Positions 6,636 through 15,771 of a stretch of 38,476 nucleotides of DNA are shown piece after piece. The position numbers and the translations under genes were made by a program. The notes under the pieces are model-generated. The model was not told where the DNA came from. It saw only the letters and a program-made list of their open reading frames with translations, and searched no databases. Positions within the stretch are counted from its first letter, which is position 1. The number at the start of each line of letters is the position of its first letter. This stretch comes from Candidatus Methylomirabilis tolerans (GTDB lineage Bacteria; Methylomirabilota; Methylomirabilia; Methylomirabilales; Methylomirabilaceae): assembly GCA_019912425.1 (NCBI GenBank), contig JAIOIU010000083.1, forward strand, positions 1-38,476, written 5' to 3'.

Positions 6636-9233
6636 TCAACACAGATCGACCGGATCGACGTCGACCTCGATCCCTGCTTGTTCTGACGGCGGGAGCAGCG
6701 CGATCGTCTCCTTGACCCAATGACGCAGCGCACGTGGATCGAGGCCTTTGGCGAGGATCTGCCAGCGATAGCGTCCCTTCAGTCGGTAAAGCGGCGCCGG
6801 CGCCGGCCCCTCGATGGCCAGGGCCTGTCCTCGACTCCGATCGGGGAACGAAGCAGCCCGTTCCAGAAGAAGATCGGCGAGTCGTTCAGCGTTTTCCTGC
6901 GCGTGGCCCTCGTGTGAAGAGGCGACCAGGAGCAGAACGAGGAAGCCGAATGGGGGAAGACCACGCCTCTCTCTGAGAGGTCGCTCGATCCGATACAGCG
7001 CTTCATAATCGTGATTGCGGGCTGCGAGGATGCAATAGTGTTCGGGATTATAGGTCTGAACGATAACGTGGCCTGGGCGGTCCCCACGGCCGGCCCGTCC
7101 GGCTACCTGTGTAAGCAGGGCATAGGTCCGCTCCCCGGCCCTGAAGTCCGGGAGTTGCATCGAGGCGTCAGCGGAGAGGATACCAACCAAGGTAATTCCT
7201 GGAAAGTCGTGCCCTTTCCCGACCATCTGCGTCCCGATAAGAATCTGTGTACGCCCCTGCTGCACGTCCCTGAGAATCTGCCGGTACGCATGCCGCCGCC
7301 TGGTGGTATCACGATCCATTCTCGCGAGGGTTGCATCCGGAGCGAGCATCCGAACGGCAGCTTCGACCTGCTGCGTCCCATACCCGAACCATCCACAGGC
7401 AATCCCGCCGCACTGAGGGCAACCACTTGGTGGCCGTTCTCGATAATCGCAGTAGTGGCAGCGCATCCTGCCATCTGCAGCATGGTAGATGAGCGAGACG
7501 CTGCAATGCGGACACCGTAAGGTAAAACCGCACTCGCGGCAGAGCAACAATCTGGCGTAGCCTCGTCGGTTGATGAACAGCAGGACCTGTTCCCCTTTTG
7601 CCAGCGTCTTCTTGATCGCATCTGTCAGCCGTTCGGAAAAAATGAGCGGGGCGCCTCGCCCCCCCGATCCCCCCGTGCCCTCATTTTGTAAAGGGGGGGT
7701 GGGGGAATCTCGCGCCGCGTATCGCGCATTCCGGCTTAAGACATGCCGGGACAGGCGCTCTTCGCGCATATCGATCAGCGTCATCGAGGGCAGCACCCTG
7801 TTCTCCACCCGCTCCGGAAGTCTGAACAGTCGGTAGGCCTCTTCCTTGGCGTGATGGGTAGTTTCAAAGCTTGGGGTTGCGGAACCCAGGAGGACGGCAA
7901 TCCCAAGCATCCGTCCTCTGGTCAATGCCACATCCCTTGCGTGGTAGCGCGGCTCATCATCCTGCTTATAGGAAGCGTCGTGCTCTTCATCGACCACGAT
8001 GAGACCAAGGCGGGAGAGGGGAGCGAAGACCGCAGACCGCGTACCTATGACAATATCGGCCATTCCGCGCTTGATGCGACGCCACTGATCCAGTCTCTCA
8101 CCGGGCGAGAGGCCGCTGTGCAGCAGCGCGACTCGGTTCCCGAAGCGGGAGCGGAATCGATCGGCAGTGACGGGGGTCAAGGCGATTTCCGGAACAAGCA
8201 CGAGCGCTTGCTTTCCCCGCCGCACCACCTCGCCGATCACTCGAAGATAGACCTCGGTTTTCCCACTTCCCGTTGCGCCATGGAGCAGCGCCGGGAAAAA
8301 GGTGCGCGAGCGTAGTCCCTCCAGGAGTCCATCAATGGCTGTTTGCTGGGCTGAGTTCGGTGTTGGCCAGAGGTCTGTGGCAATAGCGGTCTCTTCCCAA
8401 GGCGACCGCTCGATCTCTTCTGTAGTACGACGGATGAAGCCTTTGGCGATGAGACGACGTACCCCGGAGACGCCGGCGATGGCTGTAGCCTCCGCAGAGG
8501 TAAGCTTTGAACCGGATTGCAACAGGTGTTCGAGCAATGAGGCTTGCCGCTGTGCCCTCTTACGAAGGGCGTCGATCTCTGTTTGGACTACGGCCCGGTC
8601 AGCCGCTAGATCAAGCAGTGATCGGTAGATGGGTCGGACAGTCGGCATGTGCTCGCGATAAACGAGCGTTGCGAGGTCAAGGTTGACGAGAGTTCGGATG
8701 AGCGCATTGACCTCTTTAGCCGGCCAACGCCGCTTGAGGGATGATAGGTCCATGCGACCCCGCGTCTGAAGCATAGTTAATATCTCGCGCTGGAGGGGGC
8801 TAAGCTTGTCGGTCCCTTTGATGAGGCGATCTACGCTTAAAGGATGCGAGGACAGATCCGGCGACTCGATAAGCTCAACGGTCCTGATGGTCCCGCGATC
8901 GATTCCCGGCGGCATGGCCGCTCGAATGACCAGCCCCCACGATGTCAGATAATAGTCGGCAACGAAGCGCGTCAGCTCCAGCAGGTGATGGTCGAGCAGC
9001 GGCTCCTGGTCCAGGATCGCATCGATCGGCTTGAGGCCTGGAGGACTGACTGGTTCGGAGGAGAGGAGACCGACAATATACCCGGTTACCAGACGCGGGC
9101 CGAGCGGAACGAGGGCTCGCTTACCAACCTCGACCTGTTCCCGTAGAGGAGGTGGAATAGTATACGTCAGGACTCTTCGTGGTGGAACCGGCAGGGCGAT
9201 GTCGACGAGAAGATAGTTGGCTTCAGTGGCCAT
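6636..9233 (-). CDS. priA: Primosomal replication restart helicase PriA
   Basis: 865 residues, longer than E. coli PriA (about 730). It loads the replicative helicase at stalled forks. Visible parts: N-terminal DNA-binding domain, Walker A GATGSGKTEV, Walker B VVDEEHDASY, GSATPS, and the zinc-binding cysteine cluster (CRECGFTLRCPHC...CHYCDY...CPQC) between the helicase lobes, then helicase motifs VGKGHDFPG and QVAGRAGRG. Between the first helicase lobe and the SERLTDAIKKTLAKGEQVLLF segment lies a low-complexity insertion (about residues 507-526). It is encoded by an intergenic-type palindromic repeat that keeps the frame open. The start is the ATG at 9233. Confidence 0.96.
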   Translation of the reverse strand: MATEANYLLVDIALPVPPRRVLTYTIPPPLREQVEVGKRALVPLGPRLVTGYIVGLLSSEPVSPPGLKPIDAILDQEPLLDHHLLELTRFVADYYLTSWGLVIRAAMPPGIDRGTIRTVELIESPDLSSHPLSVDRLIKGTDKLSPLQREILTMLQTRGRMDLSSLKRRWPAKEVNALIRTLVNLDLATLVYREHMPTVRPIYRSLLDLAADRAVVQTEIDALRKRAQRQASLLEHLLQSGSKLTSAEATAIAGVSGVRRLIAKGFIRRTTEEIERSPWEETAIATDLWPTPNSAQQTAIDGLLEGLRSRTFFPALLHGATGSGKTEVYLRVIGEVVRRGKQALVLVPEIALTPVTADRFRSRFGNRVALLHSGLSPGERLDQWRRIKRGMADIVIGTRSAVFAPLSRLGLIVVDEEHDASYKQDDEPRYHARDVALTRGRMLGIAVLLGSATPSFETTHHAKEEAYRLFRLPERVENRVLPSMTLIDMREERLSRHVLSRNARYAARDSPTPPLQNEGTGGSGGRGAPLIFSERLTDAIKKTLAKGEQVLLFINRRGYARLLLCRECGFTLRCPHCSVSLIYHAADGRMRCHYCDYRERPPSGCPQCGGIACGWFGYGTQQVEAAVRMLAPDATLARMDRDTTRRRHAYRQILRDVQQGRTQILIGTQMVGKGHDFPGITLVGILSADASMQLPDFRAGERTYALLTQVAGRAGRGDRPGHVIVQTYNPEHYCILAARNHDYEALYRIERPLRERRGLPPFGFLVLLLVASSHEGHAQENAERLADLLLERAASFPDRSRGQALAIEGPAPAPLYRLKGRYRWQILAKGLDPRALRHWVKETIALLPPSEQAGIEVDVDPVDLC
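7655..7713. repeat. C-run/G-run palindromic repeat inside priA
   Basis: Left arm CCCCCCCGATCCCCCC, centre CCTCATTTTGTAAAG, right arm GGGGGGGTGGGGGAATC. It belongs to the same family as 28347-28391 and 38150-38183. Within priA it encodes a Pro/Gly-rich segment. Confidence 0.8.
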
Positions 9234-9309
9234 GTCCAGACTATAACTGAGACGGCCTTTATCTGTAAAGGACTGTGGTAAAGGTGAGCACTGCCTGGAA
9301 GCCGACTTC

Positions 9310-9355
9310 CCGACCGAGGACCGATGACGGTTATCCGTTACTGGTCCTCGGTCGG
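9310..9355. terminator. Long perfect hairpin between the lipoprotein gene and priA
   Basis: A 13-bp perfect inverted repeat (CCGACCGAGGACC / GGTCCTCGGTCGG) with an inner ACGG-TTAT-CCGT hairpin. On the minus strand it lies 73 bp after the lipoprotein stop, so it probably ends that transcript before priA. No T run follows, so it may need a factor or be a processing site. Confidence 0.6.
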
Positions 9356-9427
9356 CCGGATGCCTTGCGTCAGATCAGGTCTTCCGCCTGATCGCTGCAG
9401 GCGACTTTGTCCAGCTAAGGACTAGCC

Positions 9428-10123
9428 TCAAACCTGAGGCGCGTAGACCTGCACTTTGTATTTCACATTTTTCTTGAGTTTCGGCGATGCGGCGCCCATA
9501 CCGGCTGTCTCCTTAATGGTTGCCTCGACGGACCTCGGACCCTTTGTGGAGACAAGGCCGAAGAAGAAGGTGCTATCGCCCTGGCTATGGGAACCTCCGA
9601 CGCAGACGGGAGAGTCGAAGTTAAACGTCAGCTTACCGTGGTACCGCTCTATGGATCCAATCCCTATCTTTCCAGGACCGCCGCTCGTCACGACATAGGC
9701 TAGATCTCCGGCCTCCCCATCGCCATCGTAATCCAGGGTATCGATGATTGGACCGAACTCAAACGCTATAGACCGCAGACAAGGCATGTATGTGATCTCA
9801 CCGACCTCTTCGACCTGAACCTTGGTCGAAACGGCCTTCTCCAGATCAATCCGGTATTCATACCCGTACAGACCACTCGCCGGCGTACCAGGCTTACCAG
9901 CAAAAGTGCGGGACTGAACAAAAGCCGTTCCCCCAGCCTGCATCGAGATGGGAGTGGTACTGCTGTCGGTGGGGGTCACCGCACAGGATGGATCGAAGAG
10001 GCAGTAGACGGCTGAAGAACTTACCGTGACAGCCTTGAGATTCATATCGCTCTTCATCCGGCATCCTGCAGTGAAGACTAAGCCCAGCGCTATAGCAACG
10101 AAGACTGGCACCCTTCTTGTCAT
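9428..10123 (-). CDS. Predicted lipoprotein of unknown function
   Basis: 231 residues when started at the ATG at 10123, which has GGAG 10 bases upstream and gives a compact lipoprotein signal (MTRRVPVFVAIALGLVFTAGC, acylated Cys21). Longer frames reach 10207 but add non-signal residues. The mature part includes a stretch TLDYDGDGEAGDLAYVV that resembles a calcium-binding or VCBS-like D-x-D-x-D loop. I recognise no enzymatic motif. It probably sits in a membrane facing the periplasm. It stands alone on the strand, with a 540-bp gap upstream and a hairpin downstream. Confidence 0.72.
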   Translation of the reverse strand: MTRRVPVFVAIALGLVFTAGCRMKSDMNLKAVTVSSSAVYCLFDPSCAVTPTDSSTTPISMQAGGTAFVQSRTFAGKPGTPASGLYGYEYRIDLEKAVSTKVQVEEVGEITYMPCLRSIAFEFGPIIDTLDYDGDGEAGDLAYVVTSGGPGKIGIGSIERYHGKLTFNFDSPVCVGGSHSQGDSTFFFGLVSTKGPRSVEATIKETAGMGAASPKLKKNVKYKVQVYAPQV

Positions 10124-10666
10124 CCTACACTTTCTCCTTTCTCCCATGGTCACGCCTGGGAATGATATATTTATCCGCTTCTTGACGATCGGCTCATAGG
10201 CGCTCACGCGTCGATCGTGATCCTCACCGTAATCGCCGCGGTTACCCCAAGTGTCTGCCGTGTTCCATTATTACTCTTGCCTCCTCTTCAAGGAGGAGAT
10301 TGCTCTGGTCCACCTGTCTTACATTCGGGGTCTATTATACATCTGAAATTCACTAAGGAAATGACGAAGTTTATGGAGCGACTGGCTGAGGAGTTTGTTG
10401 GAGCAGTGTTGGGAAAGCGTGTATGAGCCTACGGCGCCCAGACAATCTCCCGGGTCATTGGCCAGATAGGCTCCCGTGTGACGCGTGCGCCTGTGCTACT
10501 CGAGTAGGCGATTATCCTATCCATAGGGTCAAACTCCTTAGAGAAGAAATCTCATCTTTTATTCGATCACTCTGTGGCCTTGCGACGACACTATTGAATT
10601 GCGCGGACGGTTTATCCGTGGCGCCTGGATGGGCTCTCCTGGAAGACGGCCCACTGTGTCCGCACC
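10124..10666. other. Intergenic region without a supported gene
   Basis: About 540 bp between the lipoprotein start and the end of the next minus-strand gene. Short plus-strand frames (10217-10426, 10423-10731) lack ribosome sites and recognisable protein character. A short palindrome CTCCTC-TTCAAG-GAGGAG lies near 10282-10299. The lipoprotein promoter should be here but is not evident. Confidence 0.5.
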
Positions 10667-11653
10667 CTATGTGTTCTTTCCCACCAGTTTCAGGAACTCA
10701 CTGCTGTCGAGGGGCCGTTCCCGAGGCGTAAAATAGTTCTTTGGGAACCAGATGAGCTTGAGCACTATGCTTTTTAGTCCCCCCTCAGCGTGGACGCTGG
10801 AGAGGGCGAGCGCGATCCGATTGCCATCCGGGAAGAGGGTGTTGTCGGTAAGGGGGAAGTCGAAGTGGGTAAGGGTGAACGCCACGCTTGAGTTCAGCAA
10901 CTCCCCTTTTGTGCTGATGTCGACGAGCTGCACCCTCAACCGATGGTTGGCCCAGTCGGCTTCGTCTACGACAATGGTCAGTCGGTGTTGCCCGTCGGGA
11001 GAAATCAAGTCACTAATTGGCTCTTGCAATTTCGCCACCACCTGATACGGCCGTTGCTCATTGGCAGCGAGCGAATCAAACACCGCCTTCTGCGTGGGGG
11101 CCAGCGGCGGCTCCGTGATGGTCAACATGTCAACCCTAGCTCCTACCCCATCAGAGCTATTGACGCCCCCCTCTTTTCTCAGCGATGCGATCTGCCGATC
11201 GATGATCCGGTCAGCGACCGATCTCAACGACTTGCGCGCTTCCTGTGCCCCCTCACTGGCGAGTCGCTTGTCCACCCGGTCGAACAATGGCTTCAACTCG
11301 ATATGCTCATGGAAATTGAGGGCCAGCAACTCGACCAGCAGTCGTTCCCCGTCGGCGGATACACCGTCTCCTCGCTTCGGTCCGACGATCGGATCGATGA
11401 GACTGCTGAACATGGAAGCCCGGAGCTGAGTTTCCGCCTTCTCCCGCTCACTGAGTAAGGTTGCGCCGGACATTTGCCGCTGGAATGTATTTGCATAGTG
11501 AGCCCCTATCCAGGTCGCGACAGCAACCGCAACAGGCACGGCCACCTTGGCAATTGCTTCGATCCAATCCAGGATGCGCCCTGAATGTCGCCCCTCCCGC
11601 GTTGGCTGTGAACTCGACTCTTCTTCCGGGTTACTTGGCATACTTCGCTCCAT
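10667..11653 (-). CDS. Membrane-anchored protein of unknown function
   Basis: 328 residues. A charged N-terminus (about 30 residues) precedes one hydrophobic helix (about 33-55, AKVAVPVAVAVATWIGAHYA), then a soluble domain. Residues about 60-160 look helical and charged. The C-terminal half (about 200-300) reads as beta-rich, with SPDGQHRLTIVVDEADW and FPDGNRIALALSSVH, resembling repeats seen in extracytoplasmic beta domains. No catalytic motif is recognised. The ATG is 3 bases after the stop of the upstream small exported protein, so the two are co-translated. An alternative Met lies four codons downstream. Confidence 0.7.
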   Translation of the reverse strand: MERSMPSNPEEESSSQPTREGRHSGRILDWIEAIAKVAVPVAVAVATWIGAHYANTFQRQMSGATLLSEREKAETQLRASMFSSLIDPIVGPKRGDGVSADGERLLVELLALNFHEHIELKPLFDRVDKRLASEGAQEARKSLRSVADRIIDRQIASLRKEGGVNSSDGVGARVDMLTITEPPLAPTQKAVFDSLAANEQRPYQVVAKLQEPISDLISPDGQHRLTIVVDEADWANHRLRVQLVDISTKGELLNSSVAFTLTHFDFPLTDNTLFPDGNRIALALSSVHAEGGLKSIVLKLIWFPKNYFTPRERPLDSSEFLKLVGKNT

Positions 11654-11656
11654 CCC

Positions 11657-11986
11657 TCACTTGAGGTAGATATTTTGCTGAAGCGGTTCCGGATGGCTCT
11701 GGATCACTGCGCCCCTGCCATCGCTGAACTCCACCGTATAGATGCCAGGAGGCAGGAAAATACTATACCCCCCGCGCTCATCCGTCTTCACGCGGTCGTT
11801 GACCACCTTACCCTCTGAATCTTTCACGCGGAAAGTCCCCCCCGCTTGAAATTTCCCCTTCGTATCATTGACGCGCCCGGATACTAAGCCGGCATCGGCG
11901 GAGATCGGCCCAATAAAGGCCAAGGTCGCCGTGAGCAAGATGCCGGTGCCAGTGAACCTGAGCATGTGCCACCCTGTTCTCAGCAT
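11657..11986 (-). CDS. Small exported protein with carboxypeptidase-regulatory-like fold
   Basis: 109 residues. An N-terminal signal peptide (about 1-32, ending SADA) is followed by one Ig-like domain of the carboxypeptidase regulatory type: SGRVNDTKGKF...FRVKDSEGKVV...KTDERGGYSIFLPPGIYTVEF. Such domains are structural or binding modules and are not enzymes. A strong ribosome site (AGGAGG, 7 bases before ATG) supports the start at 11986. It is followed after 3 bases by the membrane-anchored unknown, with which it presumably works. Confidence 0.78.
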   Translation of the reverse strand: MLRTGWHMLRFTGTGILLTATLAFIGPISADAGLVSGRVNDTKGKFQAGGTFRVKDSEGKVVNDRVKTDERGGYSIFLPPGIYTVEFSDGRGAVIQSHPEPLQQNIYLK

Positions 11987-12077
11987 GAACTACCTCCTTG
12001 ATTGCCTCTGAATCTGTTCATTATTTGCTTTTCCAGACGTGGCGTGAGCGTGCCACGTCAAGAGCCAAATCTGCACG

Positions 12078-14168
12078 TTACCTCGAGACCAGCACGACGA
12101 TGCTCCGCCCCTGCACCGAGCAGACATTACCAGCGAACTCCACCTCATCCCCTGGATTCGCGATGTCGTGGGGCGAGGGCGCAGCCGTGTCGATCGCCTT
12201 GAACCAACGCCGACCGGGCGCCGGTGGGATCTCAAATTCGAGGCTCTTCCAGTACATGTTCAGCATGACGTGAATGTCCGCGTCGCCATCAAACCCGCCA
12301 AGGGTCATCCCCAGAGCCCGGGCGTCCGGATCGGACCACCCGGGCTGATTCAATGTGCAGCCATGCCAGGCGACGTCCGCCAAGCCTCGCTCGTTAACCG
12401 CCCCATTAAAGAAGAAACGCCGGCGGAGGGTGGAATGAGTCCTCCGAAATTCGATCATCCGCTTCCAGAAGCGAAACATTTCATGATACCGCTGCGTCAT
12501 GGTCCAGTCAAACCACCCGACCTCATTATCCTGGCAGTAGGCGTTATTGTTGCCCTTCTGCGTCCGCCGAACGTCATCGCCTGCCAGGATCATCGGCACC
12601 CCGCGTGAGAGTAGCAGGATCGTCGCGAAGTTCTTGATCTGGCGCTCTCGGAGCACTTCGACGGCGGCGTCATCCGTTTCGCCCTCCACGCCGCAGTTGT
12701 CGCTCAGATTGTCATTGATGCCGTCCCGATTGCCCTCTCCATTCCCCTCGTTGTGTTTCTCTTTGTAAGAGACCAGGTCGTTCAGGGTAAAGCCGTCATG
12801 ACAGGTGATGAAGTTGATGCTATTGATGGGGAGCTCTCCGTGTGATTGATAGAGGTCGGCGCTTCCCGCTAACCGCGATGCCACGGCGCCGATCAGTCCT
12901 GGGTCTCCTTTGACAAAGCGGCGGATATCGTCGCGATAGCGACCATTCCACTCGGCCCACCTGTCGCCGGGAAAATGGCCGATCTGGTACAGTCCGGCGG
13001 CATCCCACGCCTCGGCAATCACCTTCGTGTCCGCCAGCTCCTCATCCAGCTCGATCTGCCACACAACCGGCGGATAAGGGAGGGGACTGCCATCCTCGCC
13101 CCGAGACAGAATAGACCCTTGATCGAATCGGAATCCATCCACATGGGTCTCTCGAACCCAGTACCGCAGACAGTCGATGATGAGCTTCTGCGCGATCGGG
13201 CGGCTGCAGTTGACCGTGTTTCCACACCCCGAGTAGTCGAGATAGAACTGTCTGTCCGACGGTACCAGGAAGTAGTAGACGCGGTTGTCAATCCCTTTGA
13301 AGGAGAAAACTGGTCCCTGATGGTTTCCCTCATCCGTGTGATTGAAGACTACGTCCAGAATCACCTCGATGCCGGCCTTGTGCAGCGCCCTCACCATGTC
13401 GCGGAACTCCTGTAGGTGGGAGCCGCTTTCCGGGGAGACACAATAGGCGGATTGCGGCGCAAAAAATCCCATGGTGCTATATCCCCAGAAGTTATGGAGA
13501 GGCGTGCCATCTACCACACGGAGGATGTCCGTTTCGTCAAAGTCAAACACCGGCAACAATTCTACTGCAGTGATACCCAACTCCTTGAGGTAGGGGATCT
13601 TCTCGATGATGCCCGAAAAGGTGCCGGGGTGCGTGACCCCAGATGAGGGCGACTTGGTGAATCCGCTCGCATGCAGCTCATAGATGATCGTTTCCTCCAT
13701 GGGTCGATTGAGGGGCCGATCCCCTTCCCAATCATACCCCGACATATCGATTACGACCGACCGCATCGAGGTCCTGAGGTTGTTCGCGGGTCCACAGGCG
13801 TCCACGCGCTGCCAGAGGCTGTTCGTGTTGCCTCTGGCGTATGGATCGATCAGTACCTTTTTCCGATCAAAACGATGTCCTGCGCCGAGATCCCAAGGAC
13901 CGTCCACCCGGTACGCGTAGTGCGCGCCAGGCCGCAACCCCCGCACGTAGACATGCCAGAAATGGAACGTCTTGTTCACGAAGGGATCGAATTGGATGAC
14001 CTGGAACGGTTCGGGGGCATCATGCCGCTCGAATAAGAGGAGTTCAACGCCGGCGGCATTCTCCGAGAATAGCGAGAAGTTCACACCGTCTCTATCGGGG
14101 ATGGCCCCGAGCGGATGAGGCGATCCCTTTTCTACTTGAAGTAGTTTCTTGACAGCGACGACCGTCAT
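12078..14168 (-). CDS. glgX: GlgX-type glycogen debranching enzyme (isoamylase, GH13)
   Basis: 696 residues, normal for GlgX/isoamylase. It hydrolyses alpha-1,6 branches of glycogen or limit dextrins. It has an N-terminal CBM48 domain (PLGAIPDRDGVNFSLFSENA) and a GH13 barrel with DVVFNHTDEGN (about 272-282), the nucleophile Asp349 in DGFRFD, acid Glu386 in VIAEAW and Asp458 in CHDGF. I chose the ATG at 14168 because AAGGAGG lies 8 bases before it; an upstream ATG at 14192 lies before that site. No other glycogen gene is nearby. A hairpin separates it from the protease gene upstream. Confidence 0.93.
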   Translation of the reverse strand: MTVVAVKKLLQVEKGSPHPLGAIPDRDGVNFSLFSENAAGVELLLFERHDAPEPFQVIQFDPFVNKTFHFWHVYVRGLRPGAHYAYRVDGPWDLGAGHRFDRKKVLIDPYARGNTNSLWQRVDACGPANNLRTSMRSVVIDMSGYDWEGDRPLNRPMEETIIYELHASGFTKSPSSGVTHPGTFSGIIEKIPYLKELGITAVELLPVFDFDETDILRVVDGTPLHNFWGYSTMGFFAPQSAYCVSPESGSHLQEFRDMVRALHKAGIEVILDVVFNHTDEGNHQGPVFSFKGIDNRVYYFLVPSDRQFYLDYSGCGNTVNCSRPIAQKLIIDCLRYWVRETHVDGFRFDQGSILSRGEDGSPLPYPPVVWQIELDEELADTKVIAEAWDAAGLYQIGHFPGDRWAEWNGRYRDDIRRFVKGDPGLIGAVASRLAGSADLYQSHGELPINSINFITCHDGFTLNDLVSYKEKHNEGNGEGNRDGINDNLSDNCGVEGETDDAAVEVLRERQIKNFATILLLSRGVPMILAGDDVRRTQKGNNNAYCQDNEVGWFDWTMTQRYHEMFRFWKRMIEFRRTHSTLRRRFFFNGAVNERGLADVAWHGCTLNQPGWSDPDARALGMTLGGFDGDADIHVMLNMYWKSLEFEIPPAPGRRWFKAIDTAAPSPHDIANPGDEVEFAGNVCSVQGRSIVVLVSR

Positions 14169-14196
14169 CGAGCGCGCCTCCTTGACATGCAAATCG

Positions 14197-14246
14197 GCTC
14201 TTCCGGATCTCGCGTGGGTGAACGATATCCCGGAAGCCGGAAGAGC
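14197..14246 (-). terminator. Hairpin after the papain-like protease gene
   Basis: A 10-bp perfect stem GCTCTTCCGG / CCGGAAGAGC directly after the protease stop and before the glgX ribosome site. It has a 30-base loop with an inner GATATC palindrome and a short T stretch. It probably ends or attenuates the upstream transcript. Confidence 0.6.
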
Positions 14247-14249
14247 TCT

Positions 14250-15164
14250 TTAAATTTTGAACGCCCCGGTATCTACCCACTCGTTTTTCAGGAGTGACCA
14301 CCAATCTACGGCCAGTCCCTTTAACACATAGTCGTAAGGCAGCCAGCCATATCCCTGGTCGCCCCATCCTGTTCCCCAGGAGTTCCGGATGAGCAGGGCC
14401 CCTACGGTCTCGACACCGCCGGAATTGGTGTTCTTAATCTTCATGGCGTTGTCATACCCCACGGCCACGATGGCATGTCCGCCCGCTACCTTTTCTCCGG
14501 GGGTTGGGCAGGAGATCTTGCCGTTCCCGGCCGCCTGAGAGATCGAGGTGTAGACCGTAAACCCGAATATCGACGGCAGCCCTGCGGCCAGATTGGTCTT
14601 GATTCGGGTGAGCAGGGTCGGCTTGCCGGTACCGGGCGGATCGAGCCGGTAATATTGAATCGCCTGATAGTTCTGGGCAAAGGCATAGCAGAAGGCGGTC
14701 GGCTCTTTGTCGAAATCGGCGATGCTGTACTTCCAGTACTCCTCAGGCGGGACGCCGAATAGCACCAGAGCCCCCATCGTACTCCTGAGGAAGGCACCTG
14801 TATCCCCGGTACAATGCATCAGGTTCCTGGTCGCCTTGTACAAAAAGAGGCGGGAGGCGTCCAGATGGTGTCCGAAGGCTCGGCGCTCAAAGTACTCCAC
14901 CACTCCCACCCCGGCATTGGCGGTGCAGGAGCCCAAGGCGCTCTGATCCTCGATAGGGGAGCACCAGCTCCGAAGATCGATAGAGGTCGGCAGCGCCTTG
15001 GAGGACGTAGTGGCCCCCACCTTTTTCAGCATTACCTTGACCGAGTCGCGCTGGCCGAGCACCTTGAGCCGCGGAGGTAGCTCATCCAGTTCGACTGTAT
15101 GATCCCGAAAGTCGGGGTAATCCGGCAACCATCCCATCCCACGCTGCCCATTCATTTCTGCCAT
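14250..15164 (-). CDS. Papain-like (C1A family) cysteine protease
   Basis: 304 residues. The papain triad is complete and correctly ordered: Gln74 and Cys80 in DQSALGSCTANA, His230 in GGHAIVAVGYD and Asn261 in IRNSWGTGWGDQGYGW. The N-terminal segment (about 1-60) is too short for a classical inhibitory propeptide, though WLPDYPDFRDH is a stretch often seen in bacterial C1A enzymes. No signal peptide is visible, so it appears cytoplasmic or exported by another route. AGGAGG 7 bases before the ATG supports the start. It sits upstream of glgX with a hairpin between. Its target is unknown. Confidence 0.9.
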   Translation of the reverse strand: MAEMNGQRGMGWLPDYPDFRDHTVELDELPPRLKVLGQRDSVKVMLKKVGATTSSKALPTSIDLRSWCSPIEDQSALGSCTANAGVGVVEYFERRAFGHHLDASRLFLYKATRNLMHCTGDTGAFLRSTMGALVLFGVPPEEYWKYSIADFDKEPTAFCYAFAQNYQAIQYYRLDPPGTGKPTLLTRIKTNLAAGLPSIFGFTVYTSISQAAGNGKISCPTPGEKVAGGHAIVAVGYDNAMKIKNTNSGGVETVGALLIRNSWGTGWGDQGYGWLPYDYVLKGLAVDWWSLLKNEWVDTGAFKI

Positions 15165-15771
15165 GTGCTCGCCTCCTGCGCATTAGCGCGGTTAAGTGCT
15201 TCCTCCGAAATTCGGCCAGCTCCTAATTCGTGGCGGCAATGACCCGGATATCGATGGACTCTTGCCAACCAGGAGGTGCCCACTAATCAGGTCTGGCACG
15301 CTCGACGATATGCCGACTGATGCCGAATGGTTATCTTCGATGGAAAGAGCATTGGGTGGCTGCATTGGGCGCCTTGTTTTGATCGTGAAAAGCCTTCTGC
15401 TACGCAAATCCACGGCCAGTCCGTTCTCGGCAGAGGTCCTGAACGTTAAGTTACCGTTCGCATGAGGGGAGTGAAACGGATCCTTATTCCAGACAAGTTC
15501 GCAATTTGTAGGCCATGAGTACGCGATCGACGAGAAAATTCTGCAACACTTGTGTTCTTGATTAGTTATACCGCATCTCTCCTGGTTGACGCAAGGTGGT
15601 AAGACTTACAGATACGTCACTTTTTCTGCTCAGGTATGTAAAAAAGAATACAGTAGAAGCGTATACTTCTTCGCGATAGGAAGTCCCACCTGAACAAGTG
15701 AGCTCCTATGTCCATTAAGTTGTGTTATCTCGATCCGACTGTCCGGAGGATTCCGGTGTTGAGGTGAGGGG
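15165..15771. other. Non-coding stretch of about 600 bp
   Basis: The only open frames are short and mutually overlapping on opposite strands (15196-15465 plus, 15192-15413 minus), with no family resemblance or good ribosome site. The right half (about 15530-15660) is more AT-rich than the neighbours. The protease promoter should be near 15180-15300, but no clear boxes are seen. Confidence 0.5.

Noticed and set aside
7743-8315. Plus-strand open frame inside priA
   Set aside because: It is the shadow of a GC-rich helicase gene and shows no recognisable protein features.
10217-10731. Two short plus-strand open frames
   Set aside because: No ribosome site and no family character. The second overlaps the end of a better minus-strand gene.
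15196-15465. 89-codon plus-strand frame in the 600-bp gap
   Set aside because: It overlaps an equally unconvincing frame on the other strand and has no good ribosome site or recognisable motif.
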